Source: Streptomyces cellulosae
Lineage (GTDB): Bacteria; Actinomycetota; Actinomycetes; Streptomycetales; Streptomycetaceae
Direction of reading: 5' to 3'
NCBI GenBank assembly: GCA_014655195.1
Contig: BNBH01000011.1
Location: 62,001 to 126,000, forward strand
DNA length: 64,000 nt
Positions 7,162 through 16,275 of the stretch are shown here, piece by piece; positions within the stretch are counted from its first letter, which is position 1, and every line of letters begins with the position of its first letter. Position numbers and translations under genes: made by a program. The notes beneath the pieces were generated by a model that did not search any database, was not told the DNA's origin, and saw only the letters and a list, made by a program, of their open reading frames with translations.

Positions 7162-9135
7162 TCAACTCCCCACCCGACGCGTCACGTTGAGCAGGTACTC
7201 CCTGCGGTCCAGCGGGTTGTGGTCGGTGCGGGGGCGGGACGGCACGGGACCGTGGGTGACGGGCGCGTAGTGGCCGAACCGGCAATCCAGCTCGCCCTCG
7301 CCCCGGGTCGGCCCCGGCAGGTGCTGCTCCAGTTCCCGCACCCGCGCCGCCGGCACCGTGCCCTCCAGCACGCACAGCGCGCCGAGGGTGTCCGTCGTGC
7401 CGGGCAGCGCGCCGAGGCTGCCCAGCACCGGCAGCAGGGCGCCCAGGGCGTCCCCCGGGGCCTCGATGCGGAAGCGGTGGACGGGCTCGTGCACCACGGT
7501 GCCCGCCCGTCGCAGCGCATCCGTCAGGACCAGCGGGGTGAGCCCCCGGAAGTCGGCGCCGGTGCTCGACATGCTCTTGTCGAAACCCTGGTGGGCGTGG
7601 CTCTGGCGGGGGCAGTACCCGCAGTGGGTCATGGTGACCACGCAGTCGGTGACCTGCCAGCCGCGCAGCCCCTGCGCGAGCGTGGCCCGCACGGTGTCCT
7701 CGACCGCCTTGAAGAAGGCGTACGGCATGGAGCCCAGTTCGACCTCCAGGCGGAAGTCGACGCCGGAGCCGGGCGGCGCGGGGTCGACGCGCAGGCCGAC
7801 CGTGGCGAGGAACGGGTTGCCGTCGCCCTTGACGAACTCGGCGGCGGATCCGGTCCCGGCGGGCCGTTCGATGCAGAGCGGGATGGTGCCGCGGAAGGCG
7901 ACGTCGAGGCCGTACTCCTCGGCGAGGGTGGCCTGGATGACCTCCTTCTGCACCTCGCCGTAGAGCGACACGGAGGTCTCGCGCCGTCGTTCGTCGTGGC
8001 GCAGGCCGATCAGCGGGTCCTGCTCGGCGAGCTGCGCGAGGGCCAGGTGCAGCTCGCCGGGGTCGACGCCCGTGCCGGGCACCACGACGGTCTCGAGGGT
8101 GGGCGGCGAGAAGAACTGCCGCTGCTCCTTGGGGGGTTCGCCGATCGCGTCACCGACACGGACGTCCGTGAGGCCCCACAGCCGGGCGATCCGGCCCGCC
8201 TCCACGGCGTCGGCGCGGCTGTCGGCGCCGTAGTCGAAGACGCTGAGCCCGGTGACCCGCCCCTCCGTGAGGGTCCCCGCGCCGAAGGGGATGCGGTCGC
8301 GGGTGCGCAGGGTGCCGGAGAACAGGCGCGCGTAGGCGATCTTCTCCCCCGCGGGTCCCCGCTCCACCTTGAACACCGTGCCGGAGAGCGGCCCGTCGGG
8401 CGAGCCGCCGGACGGGGGCAGCAACTCCCGCACTCCGTCGAGCAGTTCGCCGACGCCCGCGCCGGTGACGGCGGAGCCGAGGAACACCGGGTGGACGAGG
8501 GCCTGGCGGGTCTGCCCGGCCACGGCCTCCCGCACCCGGGCCGGGGTGAGCGTGCCGTCCACGTACGCGGCGAGCAGGCCGTCGTCGTGGTCGGCGAGGA
8601 CGTCCAGGGCGGCCGGCACCGGGCCGGGCACGAACCGGGCGTCCCGGGTGCCGAGCCGCTCGGTGGTCCCCATGGGCACGATCGACGGGGTGAGGCGCGC
8701 CGCGATCTCACGGAGCAGGTCCGCCTCGCGCGCCCCGCGGCGGTCGATCTTGTTGACGAAGATCAGGGTGGGCAGGCACAGCCGGCGCAGGACGCGCATC
8801 AGCACCCTGGTGCGTGCCTGGACGCCCTCGACGGCGGAGAGCACCAGCACGGCGCCGTCGAGCACGCCGAGCACCCGCTCCACCTCGGCGACGAAGTCGG
8901 GGTGGCCGGGAGTGTCCAGCAGGTTGACGGTGATGTCGTCGAGCGGGAACGAGACGACGGCGGACTTGATGGTGATGCCGCGCCGGCTCTCCAGCGCGAG
9001 GGTGTCGGTGGTGGTGCTGCCGGCGTCGACGCTGCCGATCTCCTCGATCACCCCCGCGGTGTGCAGGAGCCGCTCGGTCAGGCTGGTCTTACCGGCGTCG
9101 ACATGGGCGAGGATTCCCAGATTGAGCACGTGCAC
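7162..9135 (-). CDS. Tet(M)/Otr(A)-type ribosomal protection GTPase
   Basis: A 657-residue translational GTPase of the EF-G-like ribosomal-protection class, which in known members removes tetracyclines from the 30S decoding site. Motifs are AHVDAGKT (residues 10-17), DTPGH (74-78) and NKID (128-131), with EF-G domains II-V following. The domain IV tip ends in STGADFRGLTPLVLTDAL, matching the Tet(M) family, but carries an extra stretch around GYCPRQSHAHQGFDKSM. GTG 9135 must be the start because TGA occurs in frame two codons upstream. It is divergent from the molybdenum hydroxylase operon. Whether it gives tetracycline resistance is uncertain. Confidence 0.88.
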   Translation of the reverse strand: MHVLNLGILAHVDAGKTSLTERLLHTAGVIEEIGSVDAGSTTTDTLALESRRGITIKSAVVSFPLDDITVNLLDTPGHPDFVAEVERVLGVLDGAVLVLSAVEGVQARTRVLMRVLRRLCLPTLIFVNKIDRRGAREADLLREIAARLTPSIVPMGTTERLGTRDARFVPGPVPAALDVLADHDDGLLAAYVDGTLTPARVREAVAGQTRQALVHPVFLGSAVTGAGVGELLDGVRELLPPSGGSPDGPLSGTVFKVERGPAGEKIAYARLFSGTLRTRDRIPFGAGTLTEGRVTGLSVFDYGADSRADAVEAGRIARLWGLTDVRVGDAIGEPPKEQRQFFSPPTLETVVVPGTGVDPGELHLALAQLAEQDPLIGLRHDERRRETSVSLYGEVQKEVIQATLAEEYGLDVAFRGTIPLCIERPAGTGSAAEFVKGDGNPFLATVGLRVDPAPPGSGVDFRLEVELGSMPYAFFKAVEDTVRATLAQGLRGWQVTDCVVTMTHCGYCPRQSHAHQGFDKSMSSTGADFRGLTPLVLTDALRRAGTVVHEPVHRFRIEAPGDALGALLPVLGSLGALPGTTDTLGALCVLEGTVPAARVRELEQHLPGPTRGEGELDCRFGHYAPVTHGPVPSRPRTDHNPLDRREYLLNVTRRVGS

Positions 9136-9385
9136 GAAGCGTCATGTCCTTCGAAGAGTGGTGAGTTCCTTCCTGGGCGGACATGAACGGTGCGCGCACG
9201 GCCTTCTCCTCGCTTCTGGTCGGGTCTTCCGGCAGTGGACCAGACGGGCACGGGACGCACAACGGATTAATGCTCAACAAAAACCGCCGTCCCGCCTCTC
9301 GCCCCGTCACGAACCGTCGCTTTAGAGTGACGCGCATCACGTCCGGCGACCGACCGGTACCCCTCGCACGCTTCTGGGAGGGCAC

Positions 9386-9859
9386 ATGACCCGTATCTCG
9401 GTGAAGGTGGACGGCACGACGTACGAGGACGAGGTGGAGCCCCGTCTGCTGCTGGTCCACCATCTGCGCGACCGGCTCGGCCTGACGGGGACGCCCGTCG
9501 GGTGCGACACCTCCAACTGCGGGGCCTGCACCGTCGACCTGGACGGGGTCAGCGTCAAGAGCTGCTCGGTCCTGGCCGTCCAGGCCGACGGCTGTGCGGT
9601 GACGACCGTGCAGGGCCTGAGCACCGACGGCGAGTGGACGGGCCTGCAGAAGGCCTTCCACGAACGGCACGCGCTGCAGTGCGGCTACTGCACGCCCGGC
9701 ATGCTGATGGCGGCCCGTGACCTGCTGAAGGAGAACCCCCGCCCCACGGCCGACGAGGTGCGGCACGCCCTGGAGGGCAACCTGTGCCGCTGCACCGGCT
9801 ACCAGAACATCGTGCGCGCGGTGCTGGCCGCCGCCTCCGACGAGGAGGTGCGGACATGA
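9386..9859 (+). CDS. coxS: Molybdenum hydroxylase small subunit, 2Fe-2S
   Basis: A 157-residue iron-sulphur subunit that passes electrons between the molybdenum and FAD sites. Cys40, 45, 48 and 60 form the plant-type ferredoxin cluster; Cys99, 102, 134 and 136 (CGYC... CRC) form the second cluster in a four-helix bundle. Length and spacing match CoxS/QorS-type subunits. GGGAGG lies four bases before ATG 9386. It is first in a seven-gene operon, and its stop overlaps the start of the large subunit (ATGA). The cox symbol reflects the family; the substrate may not be CO. Confidence 0.92.
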   Translation: MTRISVKVDGTTYEDEVEPRLLLVHHLRDRLGLTGTPVGCDTSNCGACTVDLDGVSVKSCSVLAVQADGCAVTTVQGLSTDGEWTGLQKAFHERHALQCGYCTPGMLMAARDLLKENPRPTADEVRHALEGNLCRCTGYQNIVRAVLAAASDEEVRT

Positions 9860-12225
9860 CCGAGGGCGCCGTCGAGGCCGAGGTGGGCCGGGCGCGGCTG
9901 CGCAAGGAGGACGCGCGGCTGCTCACCGGCCAGACGAACTGGACCGACAACATCCAGGCCGCCGGGATGCTGCACCTGGCGATCCTGCGCAGCCCCATGG
10001 CGCACGCGCGCCTGGAGCGCGTCGACGTCTCCCCCGCCCGGGAACTCCCGGGCGTGGTGGCCGCGTTCACGGGAAGCGATCTCGCGGAGGGGATGGGATC
10101 GCTGCCGTGCGCGTGGCCGGTGACCGAGGACATGGTGCACCCGGACCATCCGCCGCTCGCCGTGGACGAGGTGCGGCACGCCGGCGACCCGGTGGCGGTC
10201 GTGGTGGCCCGCGACCGGTACGCGGCGGCGGACGCGCTGGAGGCGGTCGAGGTCGAGTACGAGCCGCTGCCCGCGGTCCTCGACCTGGAGGCGGCGCTCG
10301 CCGAGGACGCGCCGCTGGTCCACGCCGACAAGGGCACGAACCGCTGTTACGACTGGCCGCTGAGGGCCGGTGAGGACTACGCGGCGGTCCGCGAGCGCGC
10401 CGAGGTGGTGCTCAAGCGCCGCTACCACCAGCAACGGCTCATCGCCAACGCGATGGAGCCGCGCGCGGTCGTGGTCACGCCGCTCGCCGCGTCCGGCGAG
10501 TACACGGTGTACTCGGCCACGCAGATCCCGCACATCCTGCGGGTGATGCTCGCCATGGTCACCGGGATACCCGAGCACAAACTGCGGGTCGTCGCGCCCG
10601 ACGTGGGCGGCGGCTTCGGCTCGAAGCTCCAGGTGTACGGCGAGGAGGCGATCGCGCTGGCGGTCGCGCGGCGTCTCGGCCGGCCCGTGAAGTGGACCGA
10701 GTCCCGCTCCGAGGGCTACCTCGCCACCCATCACGGCCGCGGCATGATCCAGGACGTGGAGATCGCCGCCGACCGGGACGGCAGGCTGCGCGGCCTGAAG
10801 GTGGACCTGCTCGCCGACATGGGCGCGTATCTGATGCTGGTCACCCCGGGCGTGCCGATCCTCGGCGCGTTCATGTACCCGGCGATCTACAAGATGGACT
10901 CCTACGAGTTCCGCTGCACCGGCGTGTTCACCACCCGCACCCCCACCGACGCCTACCGCGGCGCGGGACGCCCGGAGGCGACCTACGCCATCGAGCGGAT
11001 CATGGACGAGCTGGCCGCCGAACTCGGCATGGACCCGGTGGAGTTGCGGCGCCGCAACTGGATCCGGCACGAGGAGTTCCCGTACGACTCGATCGCGGGG
11101 CTCACCTACGACAGCGGCAACTACGAGGCGGCCACCGACAAGGCGCTCGCCCTGTTCGGCTACGACGAGCTGCGCGAGGAGCAGCGCAAGCGCGACGAGC
11201 GCGGGGACACCGTACGGCTCGGCATCGGGGTGTCGACGTACACCGAGATGTGCGGGCTGGCGCCGAGCCGGGTGCTGCGGGACCTGCGGTACGCGGCGGG
11301 CGGCTGGGAGGCGGCGAGCATCCGCATGCTGCCCACCGGCAAGGTCGAGGTGGTCACCGGGACCAGCCCGCACGGGCAGGGGCATGTGACGTCCTGGAGC
11401 CAGATCGCGGCGGACGTGCTGGGCGTGCCGTTCGAGGACGTCGAGGTGGTGCACGGCGACACCCGGGCGGCCCCGCAGGGCATGGACACCTACGGCTCAC
11501 GCTCGCTGGTGGTGGGCGGCGCGGCCGTGCACCACGCGGCCCGCAAGGTGGTCGACAAGGCGCGGAAGGTCGCGGCGCATCTGCTGGAGGCGAGCGAGCG
11601 GGACCTGGAGTTCACCGGCGGCGTGTTCTCGGTGAAGGGATCGCCGGAGGCGCGGAAGACCATCCAGGAGGTGGCGTTCGAGGCGTTCACCTCGCACGAC
11701 CTGCCCGACGGCATGGAACCCACGATCAACGCCGGGCACGTCCTCGACCCGGAGAACTTCTCCTACCCGCACGGCACCCATCTGTGCGCGGTGGAGGTGG
11801 ACACCGAGACCGGCATGACCCGCATCCGCTCCTACGTGTGCGTGGACGACGTGGGCCGGGTGGTCAACCCGATGATCGTCGAGGGCCAGGTGCACGGCGG
11901 TCTCGCCCAGGGCATCGCGCAGGCGCTGTACGAGGAGGCCGTGTACGACGACGACGGCAACCTGCTGTCCGGCACGATGGCCGACTACCTGGTGCCGTCG
12001 GCCGTGGACCTGCCGGACTTCGTGACGGACCGGACGGAGACGCCCGCCGAGTCGAACCCGCTCGGGGTGAAGGGCGTCGGGGAGGCGGGGACGATCGCGT
12101 CCACCCCGGCGGTGGTCGGCGCGGTCGTGGACGCGCTGAGGCCGCTGGGCGTGACGGACGTGCCCATGCCGTGCACCCCGGAGCGGGTGTGGCGGGCGAT
12201 CCACGGTGAGGAGGACCCGGCATGA
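9856..12225 (+). CDS. coxL: Molybdenum hydroxylase large subunit, form II CoxL-like
   Basis: A 789-residue catalytic subunit that binds the molybdopterin cytosine dinucleotide cofactor. The segment GGGFGSKLQVYGEEA and the loop AYRGAGR (residues 366-372) are diagnostic. True CO dehydrogenases (form I) have AYxCSFR with an active-site cysteine; AYRGAGR marks form II, whose substrates are mostly unknown and for which CO oxidation is disputed. The near-C-terminal GVKGVGEAGTIASTPAVVGA, holding the family's active-site glutamate, is present. ATG 9856 has a GAGGAGGTG site and overlaps the small-subunit stop by four bases. Confidence 0.92.
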   Translation: MTEGAVEAEVGRARLRKEDARLLTGQTNWTDNIQAAGMLHLAILRSPMAHARLERVDVSPARELPGVVAAFTGSDLAEGMGSLPCAWPVTEDMVHPDHPPLAVDEVRHAGDPVAVVVARDRYAAADALEAVEVEYEPLPAVLDLEAALAEDAPLVHADKGTNRCYDWPLRAGEDYAAVRERAEVVLKRRYHQQRLIANAMEPRAVVVTPLAASGEYTVYSATQIPHILRVMLAMVTGIPEHKLRVVAPDVGGGFGSKLQVYGEEAIALAVARRLGRPVKWTESRSEGYLATHHGRGMIQDVEIAADRDGRLRGLKVDLLADMGAYLMLVTPGVPILGAFMYPAIYKMDSYEFRCTGVFTTRTPTDAYRGAGRPEATYAIERIMDELAAELGMDPVELRRRNWIRHEEFPYDSIAGLTYDSGNYEAATDKALALFGYDELREEQRKRDERGDTVRLGIGVSTYTEMCGLAPSRVLRDLRYAAGGWEAASIRMLPTGKVEVVTGTSPHGQGHVTSWSQIAADVLGVPFEDVEVVHGDTRAAPQGMDTYGSRSLVVGGAAVHHAARKVVDKARKVAAHLLEASERDLEFTGGVFSVKGSPEARKTIQEVAFEAFTSHDLPDGMEPTINAGHVLDPENFSYPHGTHLCAVEVDTETGMTRIRSYVCVDDVGRVVNPMIVEGQVHGGLAQGIAQALYEEAVYDDDGNLLSGTMADYLVPSAVDLPDFVTDRTETPAESNPLGVKGVGEAGTIASTPAVVGAVVDALRPLGVTDVPMPCTPERVWRAIHGEEDPA

Positions 12226-13076
12226 TTCCCCCCGCGTTCGACTACGTCCGCCCGCACACCGTCGAGGAGGCGGTGCGGGCCCTCGCCGACGGCGGCGAGG
12301 ACGCGAAGGTGCTGGCCGGCGGGCAGAGCCTGCTGCCGCTGATGCGGCTGCGGATGGCGTTCCCGCAGCTGCTCGTCGACACCGGCCGCATCCCGGGGCT
12401 GCGCGGCAGCCGCATGGAGGGCGACACGCTGGTCGTCGGCGCGATGACGACGCACCACGGCGTGCTGCACGACGCGCTGGTGCGCCGCCACGCCGGTCTG
12501 CTGGCCGCCGCCACGGCCACGGTGGCGGACCCGGCCGTACGGCACCGGGGCACCCTCGGCGGGTCGCTGGCGCACGCCGACCCGGCCGCCGATCTGCCGG
12601 CCGTGATCCTGGCGCTGGAGGGCGAGCTGGTCGCGGTGGGGCCGCGCGGCCGGCGCACGATCCCCGCCCGCGAGTTCTTCACCGACTACCTGGAGACCGC
12701 GCTGGCGCCGGACGAGCTGCTCGTGGAGGTACGGCTGCCGTCGACCGACGGCTGGGGCTTCCACTACGAGAAGTTCCAGCGGGTGGCGCAGGCGTACGCG
12801 ATCGTCGGCGTGGCCGCGCTGGTGCGGCGCGACAACGGGAGCATCGCCGAGGCGCGGGTGGGGCTGACCAACATGGGCTCGACCCCGCTGCGCGCCCCGG
12901 CGGCCGAGGAGGCGCTCGCGGGAGCGGGCGACGCCGCCGCCGTGAAGCGGGCGGCCGGGGAGGCGGCCGAGGGCACCCGGCCGTCGCGGGACACCTCCGC
13001 CTCGCCGGAGTACCGGGCGCATCTGGCGCGGGTGCTGACCGGGCGGGCGGTGCTCGCCGCCGCCGGAATGGGGTGA
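12222..13076 (+). CDS. coxM: Molybdenum hydroxylase medium subunit, FAD-binding
   Basis: A 284-residue flavoprotein subunit. The two FAD signatures of the CoxM/XDH family are present: AGGQSLLP (residues 32-39) and TLGGSLAHADPAADLP (111-126). The C-terminal CO_deh_flav_C-like domain follows from about 175. It accepts electrons from the 2Fe-2S subunit and passes them to an unknown acceptor. It overlaps the large-subunit stop (ATGA). The order small-large-medium differs from the M-S-L order of classical cox operons, which agrees with a form II enzyme. Confidence 0.92.
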   Translation: MIPPAFDYVRPHTVEEAVRALADGGEDAKVLAGGQSLLPLMRLRMAFPQLLVDTGRIPGLRGSRMEGDTLVVGAMTTHHGVLHDALVRRHAGLLAAATATVADPAVRHRGTLGGSLAHADPAADLPAVILALEGELVAVGPRGRRTIPAREFFTDYLETALAPDELLVEVRLPSTDGWGFHYEKFQRVAQAYAIVGVAALVRRDNGSIAEARVGLTNMGSTPLRAPAAEEALAGAGDAAAVKRAAGEAAEGTRPSRDTSASPEYRAHLARVLTGRAVLAAAGMG

Positions 13077-13119
13077 GGGACCCATCACCGCCGAGGAGTG
13101 GCCGGGCGGCCCGGAGCAG

Positions 13120-13974
13120 GTGCGGGCCGCCCTGGAGGAGACGGGCTACCTCGTCGACGAGGGGCTGGCGATCGCGTGCTTCCTGGCACTGCGGCTGAAC
13201 CGGCCGGTGTTCTGCGAGGGCGACGCGGGCACGGGCAAGACCGCGCTCGCGTCCGCCCTCGCGGAGGTGCTGGAAGCGCCTCTGATCCGGTTGCAGTGCC
13301 ACGAGGGCATCGACGCCTCGCAGGCCCTGTACGACTGGGACTTCCCGCGTCAGCTGCTGCGACTGCGGGCGTCCGAGGCGGCCGGGGTCACCGACCCGGA
13401 GAAGCTGGAGGGCGCGCTGTACGACCGGCGTCATCTGCTCGCCCGGCCGCTGCTGCGGGCGCTGGAGAGCGCTCCGTGCGTGCTGCTGGTGGACGAGATC
13501 GACCGCGCGGACGACGAGTTCGAGGCGTTCCTGCTGGAGCTGCTGTCGGACTTCGCGGTGACGATTCCCGAGCTGGGCACGGTGCGGGCGGAGACGCCGC
13601 CGCTGGTGGTGCTCACCTCCAACCGCACCCGTGAGGTGCACGACGCGCTGAAGCGGCGCTGTCTGTACCACTGGTTCGACCACCCGGACCTCGCCCGTGA
13701 ACTGGCCATCGTGCGGCGGAGGCTGCCGGAGGTCACGGCACGGCTCGCGGAGCAGGTGACGGCGCTGGTGCAGGAGCTGCGGCGGCAGGATCTGGTGAAG
13801 CCGCCCGGGGTCGCGGAGACCATCGACTGGGTGCGCGCGCTGCACGCGCTGGGCGCGAGCGAGGTGGACGCGTCCCTGGCGACGGCCACGCTGGGCTCGG
13901 TGCTGAAGTACCGCGAGGACGCGGACCGCGCGCGGGGCCTGGACTTCGCGGCGGTGCTGGCGGGGCGGGGGTGA
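13120..13974 (+). CDS. coxD: MoxR-type AAA+ ATPase, CoxD-like
   Basis: A 284-residue AAA+ ATPase with Walker A GDAGTGKT (residues 34-41), Walker B VLLVDEIDRA (121-130) and sensor VLTSNRTREVHDALKRR. In CO dehydrogenase operons the CoxD protein works with the VWA protein CoxE to mature the metal active site. GTG 13120 is the only normal start in frame, but its ribosome site is only three bases away. An ATC at 13084 sits in frame just after GAGGGA, and the frame from there also reads plausibly, so the true start may be 12 codons earlier. Confidence 0.88.
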   Translation: MRAALEETGYLVDEGLAIACFLALRLNRPVFCEGDAGTGKTALASALAEVLEAPLIRLQCHEGIDASQALYDWDFPRQLLRLRASEAAGVTDPEKLEGALYDRRHLLARPLLRALESAPCVLLVDEIDRADDEFEAFLLELLSDFAVTIPELGTVRAETPPLVVLTSNRTREVHDALKRRCLYHWFDHPDLARELAIVRRRLPEVTARLAEQVTALVQELRRQDLVKPPGVAETIDWVRALHALGASEVDASLATATLGSVLKYREDADRARGLDFAAVLAGRG

Positions 13975-15140
13975 CCGCTGTGGCGTCCGAGGCCGCCGCT
14001 GATCCGGCCGCGCTGCTCGTCGGGTTCGCCCGGCGGCTGCGCGCGGCCGGGGCGGAGGTGAGCGGGGAGCGGGTACGGGCGTTCCTGCGCGCGACGGAGG
14101 CGCTGCGGCCGTGGGCGCGGACGGACGTGTACTGGGCGGGCCGGCTGACCCTGTGCGGCGGCCCGGACGACCTGCCGCGCTACGAGCGGGAGTTCGCGGC
14201 GTGGTTCGGTGGCGGCGAGCAGGCCGTCCCGCGTCCCCCGGCCCCGGCGCCACCGCGGCTGCGCCCGGTCCTGCGGAACGCGGCCGTTCCGACCGGGAGA
14301 CCGGGCGCCCCTGAGGAGCGGGCGCCGCGGCTGCCCGCGCCGGCCGCCTCCACCGACGTGCTGCGCCACCGGGACGTGGCCGAGCTGAGCGCGGCCGAGC
14401 GGGAGCAGGTACGGCGGCTGCTGGCGGCGTTCGCGCTGCGCGGCCCGGTGCGGCGCACCGCGCGGCGCCGTCCGGCCCGGCGCGGGGAGAACGACCCGCG
14501 CCGCACGGTGCGCGCGCTGCTGCGCAACGGCGGGGAGCCGGTACGTCTCCGGCACCGGGTGCGGGCCGAGCGTCCGCGCCGGGTGGTGCTCCTGGTGGAC
14601 GTCAGCGGGTCGATGGCGCCGTACGCGGACGCCCTGCTGCGGTTCGCGCACGCCGCCGCGCGCGGAGGGCACACCGAGGTGTTCACCGTCGGCACCCGGC
14701 TCACCCGGGTCACCCGCGCGATGGCGCACCGGGACCCGGACGCGGCGATGGCGGCCGTGGCGCGGGCGGTGCCCGACTGGCGCGGCGGGACCCGGCTCGG
14801 GGAGCTGCTCAAGGAATTCCTGGACCGGTGGGGGCGGCGTGGGACGGCCCGCGGGGCGGTCGTGGTGCTGCTGTCGGACGGCTGGGAGCGTGGCGATCCC
14901 GAGCTGCTCGCCGAGGGGATGCGACGCTTGCACCGGCTGGCGCACCGCCTGATCTGGGCCAATCCGCTGAAGGGGCGGCCCGGTTACGCGCCCCGCGCGG
15001 CCGGGATGGCGGCGGCGCTGCCGAGCGTGGACGCGTTCGTCGAGGGGCACAGTCTCGCCGCGCTGGAGCGGCTGGCGGCGGTGGTGCGGGGAGGCCGCCC
15101 GCCGGAGGGGATCCCCCGGGAAGGAGCGGATGGTGCGTGA
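13971..15140 (+). CDS. coxE: VWA-domain protein, CoxE-like
   Basis: A 389-residue protein whose C-terminal half is a von Willebrand A domain. The metal-ion-dependent adhesion motif DVSGS lies at residues 210-214, followed by the typical RGGHTEVFTVGTRL and LLSDGWERGDPELLAEGM segments. The N-terminal half is Arg- and Pro-rich, including a basic block near residues 161-171. In characterised systems CoxD and CoxE together insert the metal/sulphur components of the enzyme. It starts at GTG 13971, overlapping the ATPase stop (GTGA), so the pair are translationally coupled. Confidence 0.88.
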   Translation: MTAVASEAAADPAALLVGFARRLRAAGAEVSGERVRAFLRATEALRPWARTDVYWAGRLTLCGGPDDLPRYEREFAAWFGGGEQAVPRPPAPAPPRLRPVLRNAAVPTGRPGAPEERAPRLPAPAASTDVLRHRDVAELSAAEREQVRRLLAAFALRGPVRRTARRRPARRGENDPRRTVRALLRNGGEPVRLRHRVRAERPRRVVLLVDVSGSMAPYADALLRFAHAAARGGHTEVFTVGTRLTRVTRAMAHRDPDAAMAAVARAVPDWRGGTRLGELLKEFLDRWGRRGTARGAVVVLLSDGWERGDPELLAEGMRRLHRLAHRLIWANPLKGRPGYAPRAAGMAAALPSVDAFVEGHSLAALERLAAVVRGGRPPEGIPREGADGA

Positions 15141-16263
15141 CGTTCTGCCGGTGCTCGGCCGCTGGTACGCGGCCGGGGCGCCGTTCGGACTGGCCACGGT
15201 CGTCGGGGTGAGCCGCAGCGCGCCGCGTGACCCGGGGGCGGCGATGGCGGTCGGCCCGGACGACGAGGTGGTGGGCAGCGTCTCCGGGGGCTGCGTGGAG
15301 GGCGCGGTGTTCGAGCTGGCGCGGGAGGTGGTCGCCGACGGCGAGGCGCGCCTGGAGACCTTCGGCTACAGCGACGAGGACGCCTTCGCGGTCGGCCTGA
15401 CCTGCGGCGGCGAGATCACCCTGCTGGTGCGGCCGGTGACGCCGGAGCTGGACCCCGCGTTCGGCGAGGTCGCCGCGTCGGTGGCGGCGGGCGAGCCGGT
15501 GACGGTGGCGACGGTCACCTCGGGTCCCGCGCGGCGCGGCGCAACCCTCGCCGTGTGGCCCGGCCGGGTCGCCGGCACCCTCGGCACAGAGGGTCTCGAC
15601 GTGGCGGTCACGGCGGACGCGCGCGGTGAACTCGCCCTCGGCGCCACCGGGCTGCGTCACTACGGCCCCGAGGGGCAGCGGCGCGAGGACGCGGTGGAGG
15701 TGTTCCTGCAGAGCTTCGCCCCGCCGCCGCGCATGCTCGTCTTCGGCGCGATCGACTACGCGGCGGCCGTCGCCCGGATCGGTGTGTTCCTCGGCTACCG
15801 GGTGACCGTGTGCGACGCCCGCCCGGTGTTCGCCACGGCCCGGCGCTTCCCCGGGGAGGCGGAGGTGGCCGTGGAGTGGCCGCACCGCTACCTGGCGGAC
15901 ACGGACACCGACGACCGCACGGTGATCTGCGTGCTCACCCACGACCCCAAGTTCGACGTGCCGCTGCTGACCGAGGCGCTGCGCCGCCCGGCCGCGTACA
16001 TCGGCGCGATGGGCAGCCGCCGCACCCACGAGGACCGTGCCGCGCGCCTGCGGGAGGCCGGGCTGAGCGAGGCGGAGCTGTCCCGGCTGTGCTCCCCGGT
16101 GGGCCTGGACCTCGGCGCCCGTACGCCCGAGGAGGTGGCCGTGTCCGTGGCCGCCGAGATCGTCGCCCTGCGCTGGGGCGGCTCGGGCGCGCCGCTCACC
16201 GCGACCCGCGGTGCGGTGCACCCGCCCCGGCCGGCCGCCGGTCCGTCCGCCGCCCCCGCCTGA
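15130..16263 (+). CDS. XdhC/CoxI-family molybdenum enzyme maturation factor
   Basis: A 377-residue protein with the N-terminal XdhC_CoxI domain (FGLATVVGVSRSAPRDPGAAM, VSGGCVEGAVFE and TCGGEITLLVRP) and a C-terminal Rossmann-like XdhC_C domain (MLVFGAIDYAAAVARIGVFLGYRVTVCDARP, then YIGAMGSRRTHEDRA). XdhC proteins bind and sulphurate the molybdenum cofactor before insertion into the apoenzyme. The conserved Cys in SGGCVEG is present. The first cofactor-binding glycine motif reads FGAIDYA, slightly divergent from the usual GAGHVG. ATG 15130 overlaps the CoxE end by 11 bases. Confidence 0.9.
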   Translation: MVRDVLPVLGRWYAAGAPFGLATVVGVSRSAPRDPGAAMAVGPDDEVVGSVSGGCVEGAVFELAREVVADGEARLETFGYSDEDAFAVGLTCGGEITLLVRPVTPELDPAFGEVAASVAAGEPVTVATVTSGPARRGATLAVWPGRVAGTLGTEGLDVAVTADARGELALGATGLRHYGPEGQRREDAVEVFLQSFAPPPRMLVFGAIDYAAAVARIGVFLGYRVTVCDARPVFATARRFPGEAEVAVEWPHRYLADTDTDDRTVICVLTHDPKFDVPLLTEALRRPAAYIGAMGSRRTHEDRAARLREAGLSEAELSRLCSPVGLDLGARTPEEVAVSVAAEIVALRWGGSGAPLTATRGAVHPPRPAAGPSAAPA

Positions 16264-16275
16264 CAGGAGGAAGTC

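Noticed and set aside
9856..12225. Large subunit as a true (form I) CO dehydrogenase
   Set aside because: The active-site loop is AYRGAGR, not AYxCSFR.
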